This document shows, piece after piece, positions 26,198 to 37,260 of a stretch of DNA of 64,000 nucleotides (position 1 is its first letter; every line of letters starts with the position of its first letter). A program made the translations under genes and the position numbers. The stretch is from Aphis gossypii. Lineage: Eukaryota; Arthropoda; Insecta; Hemiptera; Aphididae. A model generated the notes under the pieces. The model was not told the DNA's origin. It ran no database searches and was given only the letters and a program-made list of their open reading frames with translations. The stretch spans positions 15,229,260 to 15,293,259 of the forward strand of contig NC_065530.1 of NCBI RefSeq assembly GCF_020184175.1, read 5' to 3'.

Positions 26198-26730
26198 GTA
26201 GGTATTGGAGTTAAAACAGTATACACAAGCTCCATACAGAATATCTACACGGCGCTCGGGATATATATAACATCATATTAATAATATACATGTTTTGGTG
26301 TTTACGTTAAAAAATTTTGTATTATATCACCAAATGGCAATCATGTGGGGAGGAAAAAGAAATTGGAATCTGAGACCATACTATAAGAATACATTTTATT
26401 TATTCCCTGCTGTTGAAAACTTGCCCGAGACTGCGAGACAAGCCACCCACATAAAACTCACATATCGTGCACTTGAGATTTCTGATAAAATAAATCGTTC
26501 ACTTATCATAATAGAACCGTATAGCCTGTAGACTACAAGTTCGGGTTCTTACGAAATTTCTAATGACATTTTTAGTTTACCGAGAAAGTTTAAAACCAAC
26601 AGATCATGATGTCAGATTATTTTATATTTTTAAACGTTTCATTTGAATATCTGATGTAAAGTATATTATAATATACCTACTGGGTATAATATGCTTAGTA
26701 CTCAAATTATTATATAAAAAAGAATATTTT

Positions 26731-27000
26731 TCACTTTTCACGGGATTTAAAGACTGTTCCTGAGTATTTCTGACCCGTTCTTTTCGTATTCGCAAAGTGC
26801 ACGTCTTTTAAAAGCCGTTCGTATACGGTTTTTTCGCCGTTCGCGTTTGTAGCTGTCACGACCGCCGACGACGGTCTTCCGGACGTTTTTCTTCGGGGTT
26901 TTTTTTTTCGAACGTCTATTTCGTGTTTTTCACGTCGGATCTGTCGATTTTCGCGTAGTATGTTTATTTCAAGATCTGTTATAGTATTCGATTTGTTCAC
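26731..27000 (-). CDS. Candidate small basic ORF, 89 codons, in a CpG-rich block
   Basis: Open from ATG at 27000 to a stop at 26731 in a block of higher GC and CpG than its neighbours. The peptide is very rich in lysine and arginine (REKHEIDVRKKKPRRKTSGR) with a nuclear-signal-like run, and ends FKSREK. No homologous family is recognised. It may be a real small gene, the first exon of a minus-strand gene, or a translated promoter-region artefact. No splice or poly(A) evidence decides this. Confidence 0.35.
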   Translation of the reverse strand: MNKSNTITDLEINILRENRQIRREKHEIDVRKKKPRRKTSGRPSSAVVTATNANGEKTVYERLLKDVHFANTKRTGQKYSGTVFKSREK

Positions 27001-27347
27001 AATTCCGATTCGTGCGATCGTGGCCAGCGATTAGGATTGCGAACGCCGATCGATTCTATTGTTATTGCTTAGATTTTCGCGTACCTATATAGGTATATTA
27101 TATTATTACGTAAAGTGCTAACGTTTAATTTGACGCCCAGTATTTATTTACCGATGTACAATACCTACTGTTTTTGATTCAATAAATTGTATATTATATA
27201 GTTGAACCTATTTATATTGTTATGTTGTCTCGGTATCTTAACCTTTACGTATATCTTCAACCAGTTCAACCGTGGGTTGTGCTGTTTAGAATAAAAATGT
27301 TTCTTGACGACATTTTTACCGAACAGAAGTTACAATGTTAATGTACT

Positions 27348-27475
27348 CAGGGCCGTATTACTGCCTAGGGTGCCAAATTTTAACAGTCGAAACGAAATAG
27401 CAAATTTTTACCTACTTAAATTAGGTGGTAAATTTATTTTAACCTATGGGCGGTAAAAACCTTAATCCGACCTTG
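27348..27475. mobile_element. Short hAT-type MITE (128 bp)
   Basis: Left end CAGGGCCGTATTACTG and right end, read inverted, CAAGGTCGGATTAAGG form terminal inverted repeats. Flanks AATGTACT (27340-27347) and AGTGTACT (27476-27483) are an 8-bp target duplication with one mismatch. No coding capacity. Confidence 0.75.
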
Positions 27476-28221
27476 AGTGTACTTGGATATATATTTTAAA
27501 AATACATACACATACATTATGTAAATATAATAAGTGTACAATGCTATGAGAGACGTCAACAGTGTGTTTTGTAGTTGAATTTATAAGAAGGAAAAAAAGA
27601 AGATATGTTTAAAAAATATACATAAACCATAAAAGAATTATCTGTACTCACTCTGATGAATGATGAATTGAAAATTTAACGAATTGAGGTTTTTTTCATA
27701 TTTATCCTGCCAACCAACATACGCTGTTAAATGTATAGAAGTAGTAAATATTATCAATCAAAATCATTATCGTGCAATTAAAACAAAATCATGCAAATTA
27801 TTATTATTTATTAAATTGAAAAAAGTGAAAAATGTTTATCAAAAGCTGGAATTTTTAAAAATAAATCTCGTATTGCTCCAAATAATTCAATATTTAGTAT
27901 AGGTTTTTTTTTGTTTGCGTATTGTTCTACTAAATAATACCTGAATACCTTATACCTTATAAGTTTGGTTTTCATATCTTTCATAATCACAGAGTAGTTA
28001 TACGCATAGATAATATTATCTATGGTTATACGTTGGTAACTATCTTAGTTTTCTTAGAATCGAATATCGCTCGTTAATCGTTTTATTTTAGTTATGTTGT
28101 CATTATGTTTTCTTCGGTACATTTTAGTTGTCGTGTTATCTGTACCTAGATCTTTTATTCAATTATTAATTGTAAGTAAATTTCTTAATAAGTTTCAAAA
28201 TTCCAAAGTTATGTGATTTAC

Positions 28222-28504
28222 CATTTAGTCATATTGCTGATATGGATTTTGTAATGGCAATGTTCGAGCCGCTGTGCAAGAGTATAGGCTTCGATATCCA
28301 AAAATACCTGTTTTAGGATATCAATCGTTCTTCACTATTCACAGACACCTGGGAGAGTTTGGATTAGTACGAAATCGTAATGAACAAGGCGTAATGTTGG
28401 ATGCAGAATTAGAAAAAGTGTTGGATATAATTATTAGAGATCCAACTACAAGTATCCGTCGCATTTCTGCAAGGCTGGGTGTATCAAACACAGTTTTGTT
28501 ATAG
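28222..28504 (+). pseudogene. DUF4817-type helix-turn-helix transposase fragment
   Basis: The stretch YGFCNGNVRAAVQEYRLRYP (about 28243-28303) followed by FFTIHRHLGEFG and ending RDPTTSIRRISARLGVSNT resembles the N-terminal DUF4817 helix-turn-helix domain of arthropod DDE transposable-element proteins (DNA-binding part). The frame of the upstream FSHIAD piece differs from the rest, showing a frameshift near 28240, and the protein stops at 28502 before any DDE catalytic domain. It is therefore a dead 5' fragment. The family call is from remembered motif shape and not from a search. Confidence 0.68.
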
Positions 28505-28599
28505 TGATGTAATCATTTAAAGTTTTTAAATAAAGAAATTAGCTAATTTTAATTATTTTTTTTTTATTATTATTTACCTACCTATTCATTTTTTGTCGA

Positions 28600-29100
28600 A
28601 ATCTCATTTTTGGTGGTCCTACCTTATAATTGTTGGCCTCACATTGGCACTACCTAGCAAAAACTCCTAGCGCCGCGACTGGATCTGCCAAATGTATCTG
28701 CTACCATACCAGGCCAATCTTCAGAGTCAAAATAATATGATGTCAGCTAGTTGACCGCGTTGATCAACCCATGTTAGCAAGAGTCTAGAAACTTACTCGG
28801 TATCACGATGAGGCGAGAGCCCCACTTATGCCAGTTTAGCAAGCACGTAGCAAGCGACATGGTGCCCTTCAGTTTGAGGAGCCTACCTCAACTAAAACGT
28901 AGTGGCTGTGGGACAGACGCAAGATAATAGCACAATCCATTGTACCTAGTGGGAGGGATGGTACCCAGATAGCACTAACCGAGTCGTCCCGCTTCTCGGA
29001 AAGGTGTGAACCTTAGGGTCTGGAACCAAAGTCAGCGAGGACTTACCGTATTGATCTTAGCTCCAAGTTCGACCACGAGTAGTTAAGTTGTTCACTCTAC
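28600..29100. other. GC-richer block of unknown nature, probable transposon non-coding part
   Basis: About 500 bp of clearly higher GC than its surroundings, with stops in all frames. It contains segments such as GCGAGAGCCCCACTTATGCC and GTACCTAGTGGGAGG. No match to 5S, 18S, 28S, U-snRNA or tRNA motifs could be seen. Its position directly after the DUF4817 fragment suggests it is the untranslated part of the same or another mobile element. Confidence 0.4.
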
Positions 29101-30573
29101 ATAGATTTACTAAAATTCCAATAATTTAATCTACTATTGGGACTTTCAATGTCTGATAACTGAAATATCTGTAAAATTTCCCCTTCAAACTATGAATTTC
29201 CTAAAAAAAATATTGGTGCAACAAACCAAACAGATTGTATAAGATTACACTATATACACAAACAAAATATTTGCTTAAAAATCTAGTCGAGTTACTCTCG
29301 ACGAATGATTTGAATTGGGTAGGTATGAGGTAGTACAATTATACACTATATCAGATGGCTGCAGATACACCTGAATTTGAACTGTAAAATATTAGCCAAA
29401 TTGGCAATTTTTCTGTTGATAATTCATGAATTCACCATATAAAGCTAGGTATTTATTTTTATATTTAATCAGTTACTAGTTACTCGTAAGTACTAGTTAT
29501 TTAATTTAGAATAAAATATATTTTACTATTAGGTATATGATTAATGATTATGAATACAGCTAATAAATAAATTATTCAGTTCATGAATCATAATTTTAAT
29601 CCCATTGTATCATGATTAAAAATTATGGTTTCAGTTTTTATTTAATTGAAAGTACCTATTTTATAGCTTATTATAATATAATATTATTTGGATTGGCAAT
29701 CTCTCAATTATTGTATTCATTATATCTTATACAATAGTAAAATACTAAACGATTATAATATAGTTATTTGTCCAGAGCTCTATGAAAGCAAACAATGTAT
29801 GATTACACTAATACTTTTTACATACAAGTAATTGGCTATTTGGCTATCATAACAATCAATTACAATGGCATTCTAATATTTAACATAAAATATATGATAA
29901 CTGATTAGTAAATAGAAATAATTATTAATTCAAAATTTATTTTCCCTAATAACATTCATATTTCATAGTATAATAAAATTCATTTATCAATATACTGGTA
30001 TGGAGATGATATAGGTACTTGTAAACCGACCGAAATCATTATTTTATATCTAGTCACTGTCCACTGATGGCAATCTATCTGTTCTACTTACATCAAAATA
30101 ACTATTTATCTGATTAGTTATTAGTATGATGTATCCTCTTTATATAATGTGTTTGATACCACAAAGACCATGTGATCTATTATGGTTATTCCTAGAATCC
30201 TAGTGTCGTACGCCAAGGTTTTTCATGATAATTGCATCTTGTTATTACTTTGTCCATATTTTTATTCTGTTGAAACTTGCATGGTTCTTTACATTGGATA
30301 CGAATATTACAATTTTATTATTAGTTAAGTTTTAAATTTTGAATAAACAGTCAAAGATTTATTGATTTTTTTTTTTTTTACTTATGAAAATATGGGCAAA
30401 AAATTATCAATTTATAAAAAAATTTTTATTTTTATTAATATTTAAAATATTAAAAATATATATTCCATATTTAAAAATTATATTTTGCTAGTTTTTTTTA
30501 TGCATTAAACCTAACATAGGTAATACCTAATCAATAATAAAAAAAATATTGAACACAAATATTATTGATTAAA
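29100..30573. other. AT-rich spacer between transposon block and LTA4H pseudogene
   Basis: No open frame, repeat end or splice-framed segment could be supported. Confidence 0.6.
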
Positions 30574-32697
30574 TTAATAATTTCTTATTTGTAAATCTTT
30601 AGCCACAATATAAGGACAAACATACATCATCCGTATTTTATTATTTTTAAAATTGTCTATTATTTTCATTCGTGTTTCTTCCAAAAGTAAAGATTCCTGA
30701 AAAAATACAATAATAAATAGGTAGAAAAAAAATGTATCGATAATTTTTTTTTTAACTGGTAATCAAAATATAATTTGAAAATAACCACTTGTATAAAGGA
30801 CAAACATATTTTATTCTTCCAGACTTCCAGTGGTATAAATAAATTTTAATATGAGTTACAACTATTCGATCCACTTCAATTTTACACATGTTCTGAGTCA
30901 CTAGATAGAAGTAAACATGGGTATTATTTATAACGTCTAAATTATTTTCTTAAAATTTACAATTGTTACAATACATATTTTTAGTTTAGTTCTTATCTAA
31001 ATACAATTTTGTAGTTTCCATTACTGTTAAAATCATAAACCTCTTGCCTAGCTTTTACTTTTAACAAAGTAAAGTTATTTAATTTCAAAACCAAAGCTAA
31101 AAATTGTATAATTTATGTTGTTTAAAATTTATTCAAATCAGAATTCTTAAAATTGTCACCAGTACGACAGTATCATCCCATTGTTCCCCGCGGTTTAACA
31201 AAGAGATACATGCATCTTAATAACTTGGATAGAATCTTTAAAATTATTAAATAATACCTATAAACATTAAACTTTTATTTACCTACATATTTTCCCATGT
31301 CACTTAACTAAATAGATACTTACAAAGGTATTATTGGAGGCATACCACAAGTATATAGCCATAAATCCCAATCTATTTTTAAGATGGCACCATCCTCCCA
31401 GGAAATAATGTGGCAAATATGATTAAAAATCTTTCGTACCAACAGACTAATACTTGCATTTTTCTAAATAGGATTTGAAAAATATTTAAAATTTGACTAT
31501 GAAATATTTTTTTGTTCAGAAATGAGAAACCCATACAGTTAGTTCTAAATTAAACATCTTTACCAGCTCCTAACAGCTTTTCTAAATAGAACAAGAATGT
31601 ATGACCTTTTTCATAAGGATAAATAGTAAAAGCATCATCTGGATCAATACCAGTTAAATCAACTATTAACTTTGTTAATAGATTTTATGCTCCTAAATTA
31701 TTAACCTACAATAATAGTTATTTTTATTGTTATGATTCTTTAGTAAAAATAGTCATAGAAGCATTACCTAGTAAATATTTACAGATTATTTTAGATCTTC
31801 AAGACCAAGTAATGCAGCAAATTCTCTAGAACTCTCGCCATTCAATAATCCATGTATTCTGCGTTCCACATAAACTGTAAATCCTTCATTCATCCAAAAA
31901 TATTCAGAATGTTAAGTTGCCAGTCCAACTATGTGCTATGTCATAAGCCACAACATTTACAAGACTCCTATTTTCATCCTATATTAGTTAACTATAAATA
32001 TATTATCTTTGATATTACCTAACTTACTAGTAGTGTGGAAGTGATTAAAGTCAAAAACAGCTTTTCCATACCACCAAAAGGAAATGAAGATAAAATAACA
32101 AGTAAGTCATACATTTTTCTAACAAAAGGACCACATACACTTTCAACAATTCTCAATAGTTCGGTGTCTAAAAATATCAACAAATTATACAGTAATAAAA
32201 TATTCAAATGTTAATATTATTTTATACTTGTTCAAATTCATATATATTTTTATCAATTTCTTCAGGTTCAAACCAAAGTTTTGATACAGGACTTAATGTT
32301 TTACTGGCTAGAATGCCAATAGCTAGGGCTATTAAATATGACTGTACAGGAACAGTTTGTTGGAATAAGAATGTGTGTGTATCTCCATTATCAATTACTT
32401 CTAACGGAACCGCGCTCATCAATACTTTTAATGGTTTAAGAGCTGTAATCTGTAAGTTATCTATAATTAATTAAATATTTTCAAAAATTCTAAAATGTTT
32501 AATTATAATCTTACTTTTGCCGAGTATGTAGATTTTGTTGATAGAAGTATCTTGACGAAGTAGCACAAATTGTGCATGAGCAGGCTAAAAAATATATTTT
32601 ATTTAATTGAGATTAATCTATAAAAAATATAACATACTTGACATTGGCTAAATAAATATGAATGGACTTTGTATAAAGTTTGTTCGGGTGTAAGCCA
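30574..32697 (-). pseudogene. Lta4h: Leukotriene A4 hydrolase (M1 aminopeptidase) pseudogene, intron-containing
   Basis: Minus-strand exon blocks align in order with LTA4H. 32638-32697: WLTPEQT and YLFSQCQ. 32515-32584: AHAQF and RQDTS. 32228-32460: LMSAV, QSYLIALAIG, YEFEQ. 32028-32167: ESVCGPFV, YDLLV, FPFGGMEK. 31783-31978: SLVNVVAYDIAHSWTGNL, then FWMNEGFTVYVERRIHG in another frame. 31564-31692: LTKLIVDLTGIDPDDAF, YPYEKG. About 31324-31390: IDWDLWLYTCGMPP. About 31131-31222: ACISLLNR. About 30990-31100: RQEVYDFNS. 30574-30696: MMYVCPYIVAKDLQ, then a stop. Functional LTA4H is a cytosolic zinc aminopeptidase and epoxide hydrolase. Here HEISH reads YDIAH, GGMEN reads GGMEK, frame breaks lie between the third and fourth blocks and inside the fifth, and stops follow LEDLK and precede LLTKL. 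The N-terminal roughly 130 residues were not found. Retained introns argue for a DNA duplicate and not a processed copy. Confidence 0.93.
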
Positions 32698-33298
32698 CTG
32701 TAAACATAGGCAATATTAAACAACCAATAAAATTCAAAATATAATTTTGTTTTTTGGCATTGATTGTAGTAATTTTTTTTTATTACTCACCAGGTAAAGA
32801 ATAAAATCCTAGGTCGTTCGAACTTAGCCATTTTCCCAATAACATATTTTTACTCTATATACATAATAGTGTTGGAAAATAAAAATTAAAGACTGTTCCA
32901 ATATATTATAAATGATTTAGACGTTAGAATTTTAATTTAAAACATGTAGTCATTGTAAAGACTGTATCTAACTGCTGTAGAGCCGTGCAGTGTCATCAGT
33001 CTGTTAGTCTTGTCAACTGTCAAGTGTCGAATTTCGACACACCAATACATTTCATTTAGTTTATAGTGTTTATATTCAAGTAGTCAATTATATTATTATG
33101 TATTCATTATTTATGTATTACGCTGTTGGACTGTAAGTAAAGTTGTCTGCTACCGCAAATGGTACAAAATATTATCAGCTGATTATCAGTGAATCAGAGT
33201 ATCTAATATCTATTTTGTGATATCACACCACCAAATACCACAACAACCTGTTGTGATAACACATTATCATTTGATTGGTATTTGGTAATCCTTAAAGG

Positions 33299-33696
33299 CA
33301 GCGGTCAGCGCCCAGCGGTTCCTTTTTAACTTTTTAGTTGGGCGGACCTCCAATTATGTAAAAAAATCTTTGAGGCCCACTAATAGCACACCTATATTTG
33401 TATTCATAAAATAATTATAATATAATGTAACATATTACATATAATATATTATATTATATGTATACGGCATACGCCTATTGTATATGAATGTGAGATAAAA
33501 CTACATTCAAAAGTTCGATACCATTAATTGTATACTTAGGTATTGTACACTGTAGTTAATACTGATTAAATATTATTTTAACTAGAAATATTATTAGGTA
33601 TATAACATAAATATATATTAATATTATTTTAAATATATATTATATTATATGCTTCACGGCCCAGTACCGTGCTGCTCGAGGCCCATGGGTTGGCTG
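33299..33696. mobile_element. Non-autonomous hAT-type element (398 bp) with target duplication
   Basis: Begins CAGCGGTCAGCGCC and ends in GGTTGGCTG, giving imperfect inverted ends starting CAGC. It is flanked by CTTAAAGG (33291-33298) and CTTTAAGG (33697-33704), an 8-bp duplication with one mismatch as expected for hAT. The interior is AT-rich and non-coding, so it needs a transposase from elsewhere. Confidence 0.78.
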
Positions 33697-34421
33697 CTTT
33701 AAGGCTTAGATCATGATTGTATTTTTTGATCTAAGGGTAAACCGTACTAAAAACACCATAATATTACTTATCTGTGAATTTAAAACCATTTCCAACATCG
33801 CCAATTAAACGTAGTGGAATCTTTTCCATAATGATTTATAAATTATATAATATAAATTAATATTATGTTGTATCGGCCATTCGGCCATCAGATATCAGCC
33901 GTATACCAAGAATCATATATATATATACTAATATATTTTGTCTGTAGCCTTATGCTCATAACTCATATATTGTTTAGGTCGTAGCATGACCAAATGACCG
34001 ATATTGTGGCATTCTCCAAGTCTTCATATCGGCATGGTCCGTAACAAAAACACCATGAATTTTTAATTTTAATTTATTTTATGCCTAGGCTTGTAAATTA
34101 TGACAAAACCATCTTTACGAACATGGTTAAAGATGGGCAATTTTCAAATGTTCACAAATCAACTTAATTCAATGTTAAAATAACGAAAAAAAATCATACT
34201 TAAGAACTTAAGATAACATTATACCTTCAATTTTAAAAATATTGAAAAATATAAATTAAATTATTCTCAGCTTAAAATATGTCTATGAATTTATGACTAA
34301 TGACTTTAATATTGTCATCATGTTATGATCAATGTGCGTTTGAAATACACTTATTAGTTATTATGATTATAACGCTAAGTGTATAATAGGTATACCTATA
34401 TACTATATAATATTGTTTTTA

Positions 34422-36105
34422 GATTCTGAACGAAGTGATGAATGTATTGATTTTACAATGATGTGTGTTTTTTTTTTTTTTTTTTTTTTTGTGTCTGTGT
34501 ACAGCATAACTAGTCGAAATAATGCTCCAATTTCAAACTATGGGGGTGGTTTCCGATGTAAAAGTGAATATCCTTGGTGCATTATAGAGGTAAAAAGTTA
34601 ACATTTTCCAACAGTTTTCAAAAAAATCGAGAAAAACAAAAAAAAAATGACGGAAAAACGGCAATTTTTACGCAAAACCAGTTTTCGACCAAATCGATTT
34701 TTTTTTATGGTTGTAATTCAAAAACTAATCACTGAAAATACTTGAAATTTTCACCAAATGTTAATGTCAGTGGTATCCGTATATAGTTAAATTTTCAAAA
34801 AATTTTGACTTTTTTTGAGTTATTTATAGACCACTGAAATTTTCGATTTTTTTGAAAAATTTTTTTTAAAGTGTCGATAAAAAATTTTTGGATGACCAAA
34901 AAGTTTTGAAAATTTAATACAAGGTTCCTTATGAGTTGTTTTTAATGTAGCTAAAAAAAATTAAAAATCGTTAGTCACAATTTTTTTTTATAAGCGTTTT
35001 TAGTTCAAATTTTTACGAAATCTGTCGAAAACCCGAAAATTTGCAAGTAATTTTGAAGTTGAAAAATCATAAAATTTTTTTCTTTTATAACTAAGTTTTG
35101 AAAATTTGGTACAAGGTTCTCCATACATTTTTCTTCAAATATCTGTAAAAAAAACTCTACCGGATTCAGACAAAAAATTTTTATGAGTGTTTGAAATTTA
35201 AATTTTTACAAAAACCGCGTTAAATAACAGTTTAGCCTCAAACGATTTTTGATATTTGTTATTATTCAAAAAGTATAAGTCGTAGATACTTGAAAATTTT
35301 ACCAGTTATTAAGATTCGCGTTTTCTTTACGTGATTTAAATTTCAAAATATTTTGACTTTTTTTGAGCTATTTATAGACAACTGAAATTTTCAATTTTTC
35401 TGAAAAAATATTTTTGAAGTGTCGATAAAATTTTTTTGGCCCTATCAAAATACTTGAAAATTTAATACAAAGTTCCTCATAAGTTATTCTTATAGTGATT
35501 AAAAAATTATAAGAATACATAGGCACAATTTTTTTTTATTAGCATTTGAAGTTCAAATTTTGACGAAAATTCGTCAAAATTATGAATATTTGCGAAATAT
35601 TTGAAGTTGAAAAATCATAAAATTTTTTGTGTTTATAACTAAGGATTAAAAATACAACACTAAGTTTTCCATAAGTTTACCTTCAAGTATCTATAGAGAA
35701 AACTCGAAGCATCATTATAGGAAAAATTTTAAGTGCGTTTGAATTTTAAATTTTAATGAAATAGCGTAACGATAACGATTTATCCTCAAACGATTTTAAA
35801 TATTTGTTATTATTCAAAAAGTATAAGTCGTAGATACTTGAAAATTTTACCAGTTATTAAGATTCGCGTTTTCTTTACGTGATTTAATTTTCAAAATATT
35901 TTTTAATATAAGCTGGTTTTTTTAAACTACCTTTTTTACCAACCACTAGAAATTATATCCTAGGCTGACAAATCATCTTCGTTCAGAATCGTTTTTCGTA
36001 TACAATGATAACTATCATTGGATTCAAATTTAACACTCCTATAATATATAATAATGATCCATACGGCACCTAATGTACAGCAGAGCGGTACTCACTTGCC
36101 CACTT
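34422..36105 (+). repeat. Composite AT-rich repeat, inverted ends plus 548-bp internal tandem period
   Basis: Opens with GATTCTGAACGAAG at 34422 and has the exact inverse at 35977-35990, with a further tail to about 36105. Between them is a tandem array: TACTTGAAA anchors at 34739, 35287 and 35835 are spaced exactly 548 bp. Repeated landmarks in each unit include AGTGTCGATAAAA, a TTGACTTTTTTTGAG block and a GTTCAAATTTT block. Only short chance frames are present. Related copies lie elsewhere in this window. Confidence 0.85.
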
Positions 36106-36567
36106 TTGTTTTATTCTATGACTATGACTAAATACTATTTATTAAGCCAAGACCCTGATATTATAACATTATGCTAAAATATTCGAAATTCGAATTATAA
36201 AGTAAAAACTTATTTTCAAAGTAAATAATAAATATTTCTGATAAGTTTAGGTCATCGACTATTTATCATCTATTCATCTATATTCTATATGTATTTTCAA
36301 TGTTCAATGGTCAAATTTAAATCAAATGGTATAGGTAGATACCTTTTTTAATGGTTAATATTTAAGAAAACGCTGAAGAGAATCGCTCCTAAATATTGTT
36401 CTCTAAAAATCACTTTTTAATGCCATTTCTTTTGTTTTTCATAGACGTGTTTTTACCGCTAAAAATAGCCTGCAGAATAACGTTCTCTGAATTAAAATCA
36501 ATAAATAGAAAAAACTAGGTCATCAGAATATAAATATATTAATTATTAAGATATATAGGTATATTTT

Positions 36568-37260
36568 GAATCTGAACAAAGTGATGAATGTATTCAGTAT
36601 TGATTCTTCAAAAATAATACTTCAATTTAAAACTTCAGGGGTGGTTTCCAGTATAGAAAATTGAATATCCTTGGTACATTATACAGGTTAAAAGTAAGAA
36701 GTTTCCTGTAGATAAAAAGAAATCGAGAAAACCACAAAAAAGTGACGGAAAAACGAGAATTTTTACTCAAAAACCAGTTTTCGATGAAATCGATTTTTTT
36801 TTTATAGTTATAGATATATTATAACTTAAAAACAAATCACTGTAAATACTTTAAATTTTCACCAAATGTTCATATTAACGTTATCTACTCAAGGTTTAAT
36901 TTTCAAATATTCTAACTTTTCGATCTATTTATAGACTGAAAATTTTTGAAATTTTTGAAATTTTCGATTTTTTTTAAATTGTATTTTTTTTTTTGAAATG
37001 TCGAAAAAATTATGGATGCCCAAAAAAACTTGAAAATTTAATACAAGGTTTCTTACAAGTTTTTGTAATTGTAGTAAAAAAAAAAATCAAAAACGTTAGT
37101 CACAATTTTTTTTATAAGCGTTTAAAGTTTAAATACGTATTTTTTTACAAATTTGTCAAGATATTTATCGCAAATATTTGCAAGTAATTTTCTAATAGAA
37201 AATTCATAAAAATGTTAGTATTTATATCTAAGGTAAAAAAAATTTAACACAAAGTATATT
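36568..37260 (+). repeat. Second copy of the composite repeat, single diverged unit
   Basis: Starts with GAATCTGAACAAAG (36568), then follows the same order as the copy at 34422: GGGGTGGTTTCC, GAATATCCTTGGT, GACGGAAAAACG, CAGTTTTCGA, AAATTTTCACCAAATGTT, ATTTATAGACTGAAA, ATACAAGG. It lacks the right inverted end and the second tandem unit, so it is truncated. Confidence 0.8.

Noticed and set aside
28600..29100. Possible rRNA or snRNA gene
   Set aside because: No conserved 5S, 18S, 28S or U-snRNA motif could be found on either strand despite the raised GC.
32208..32474. 88-codon plus-strand frame
   Set aside because: It lies opposite the well-matched third LTA4H exon block and is its shadow.
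34413..34601. Plus-strand frame with a long phenylalanine run
   Set aside because: It is inside the composite repeat and the Phe run is a poly(T) tract.
36993..37187. 64-codon lysine/phenylalanine-rich frame
   Set aside because: It falls in the second copy of the composite repeat and has no counterpart kept open in the other copies.
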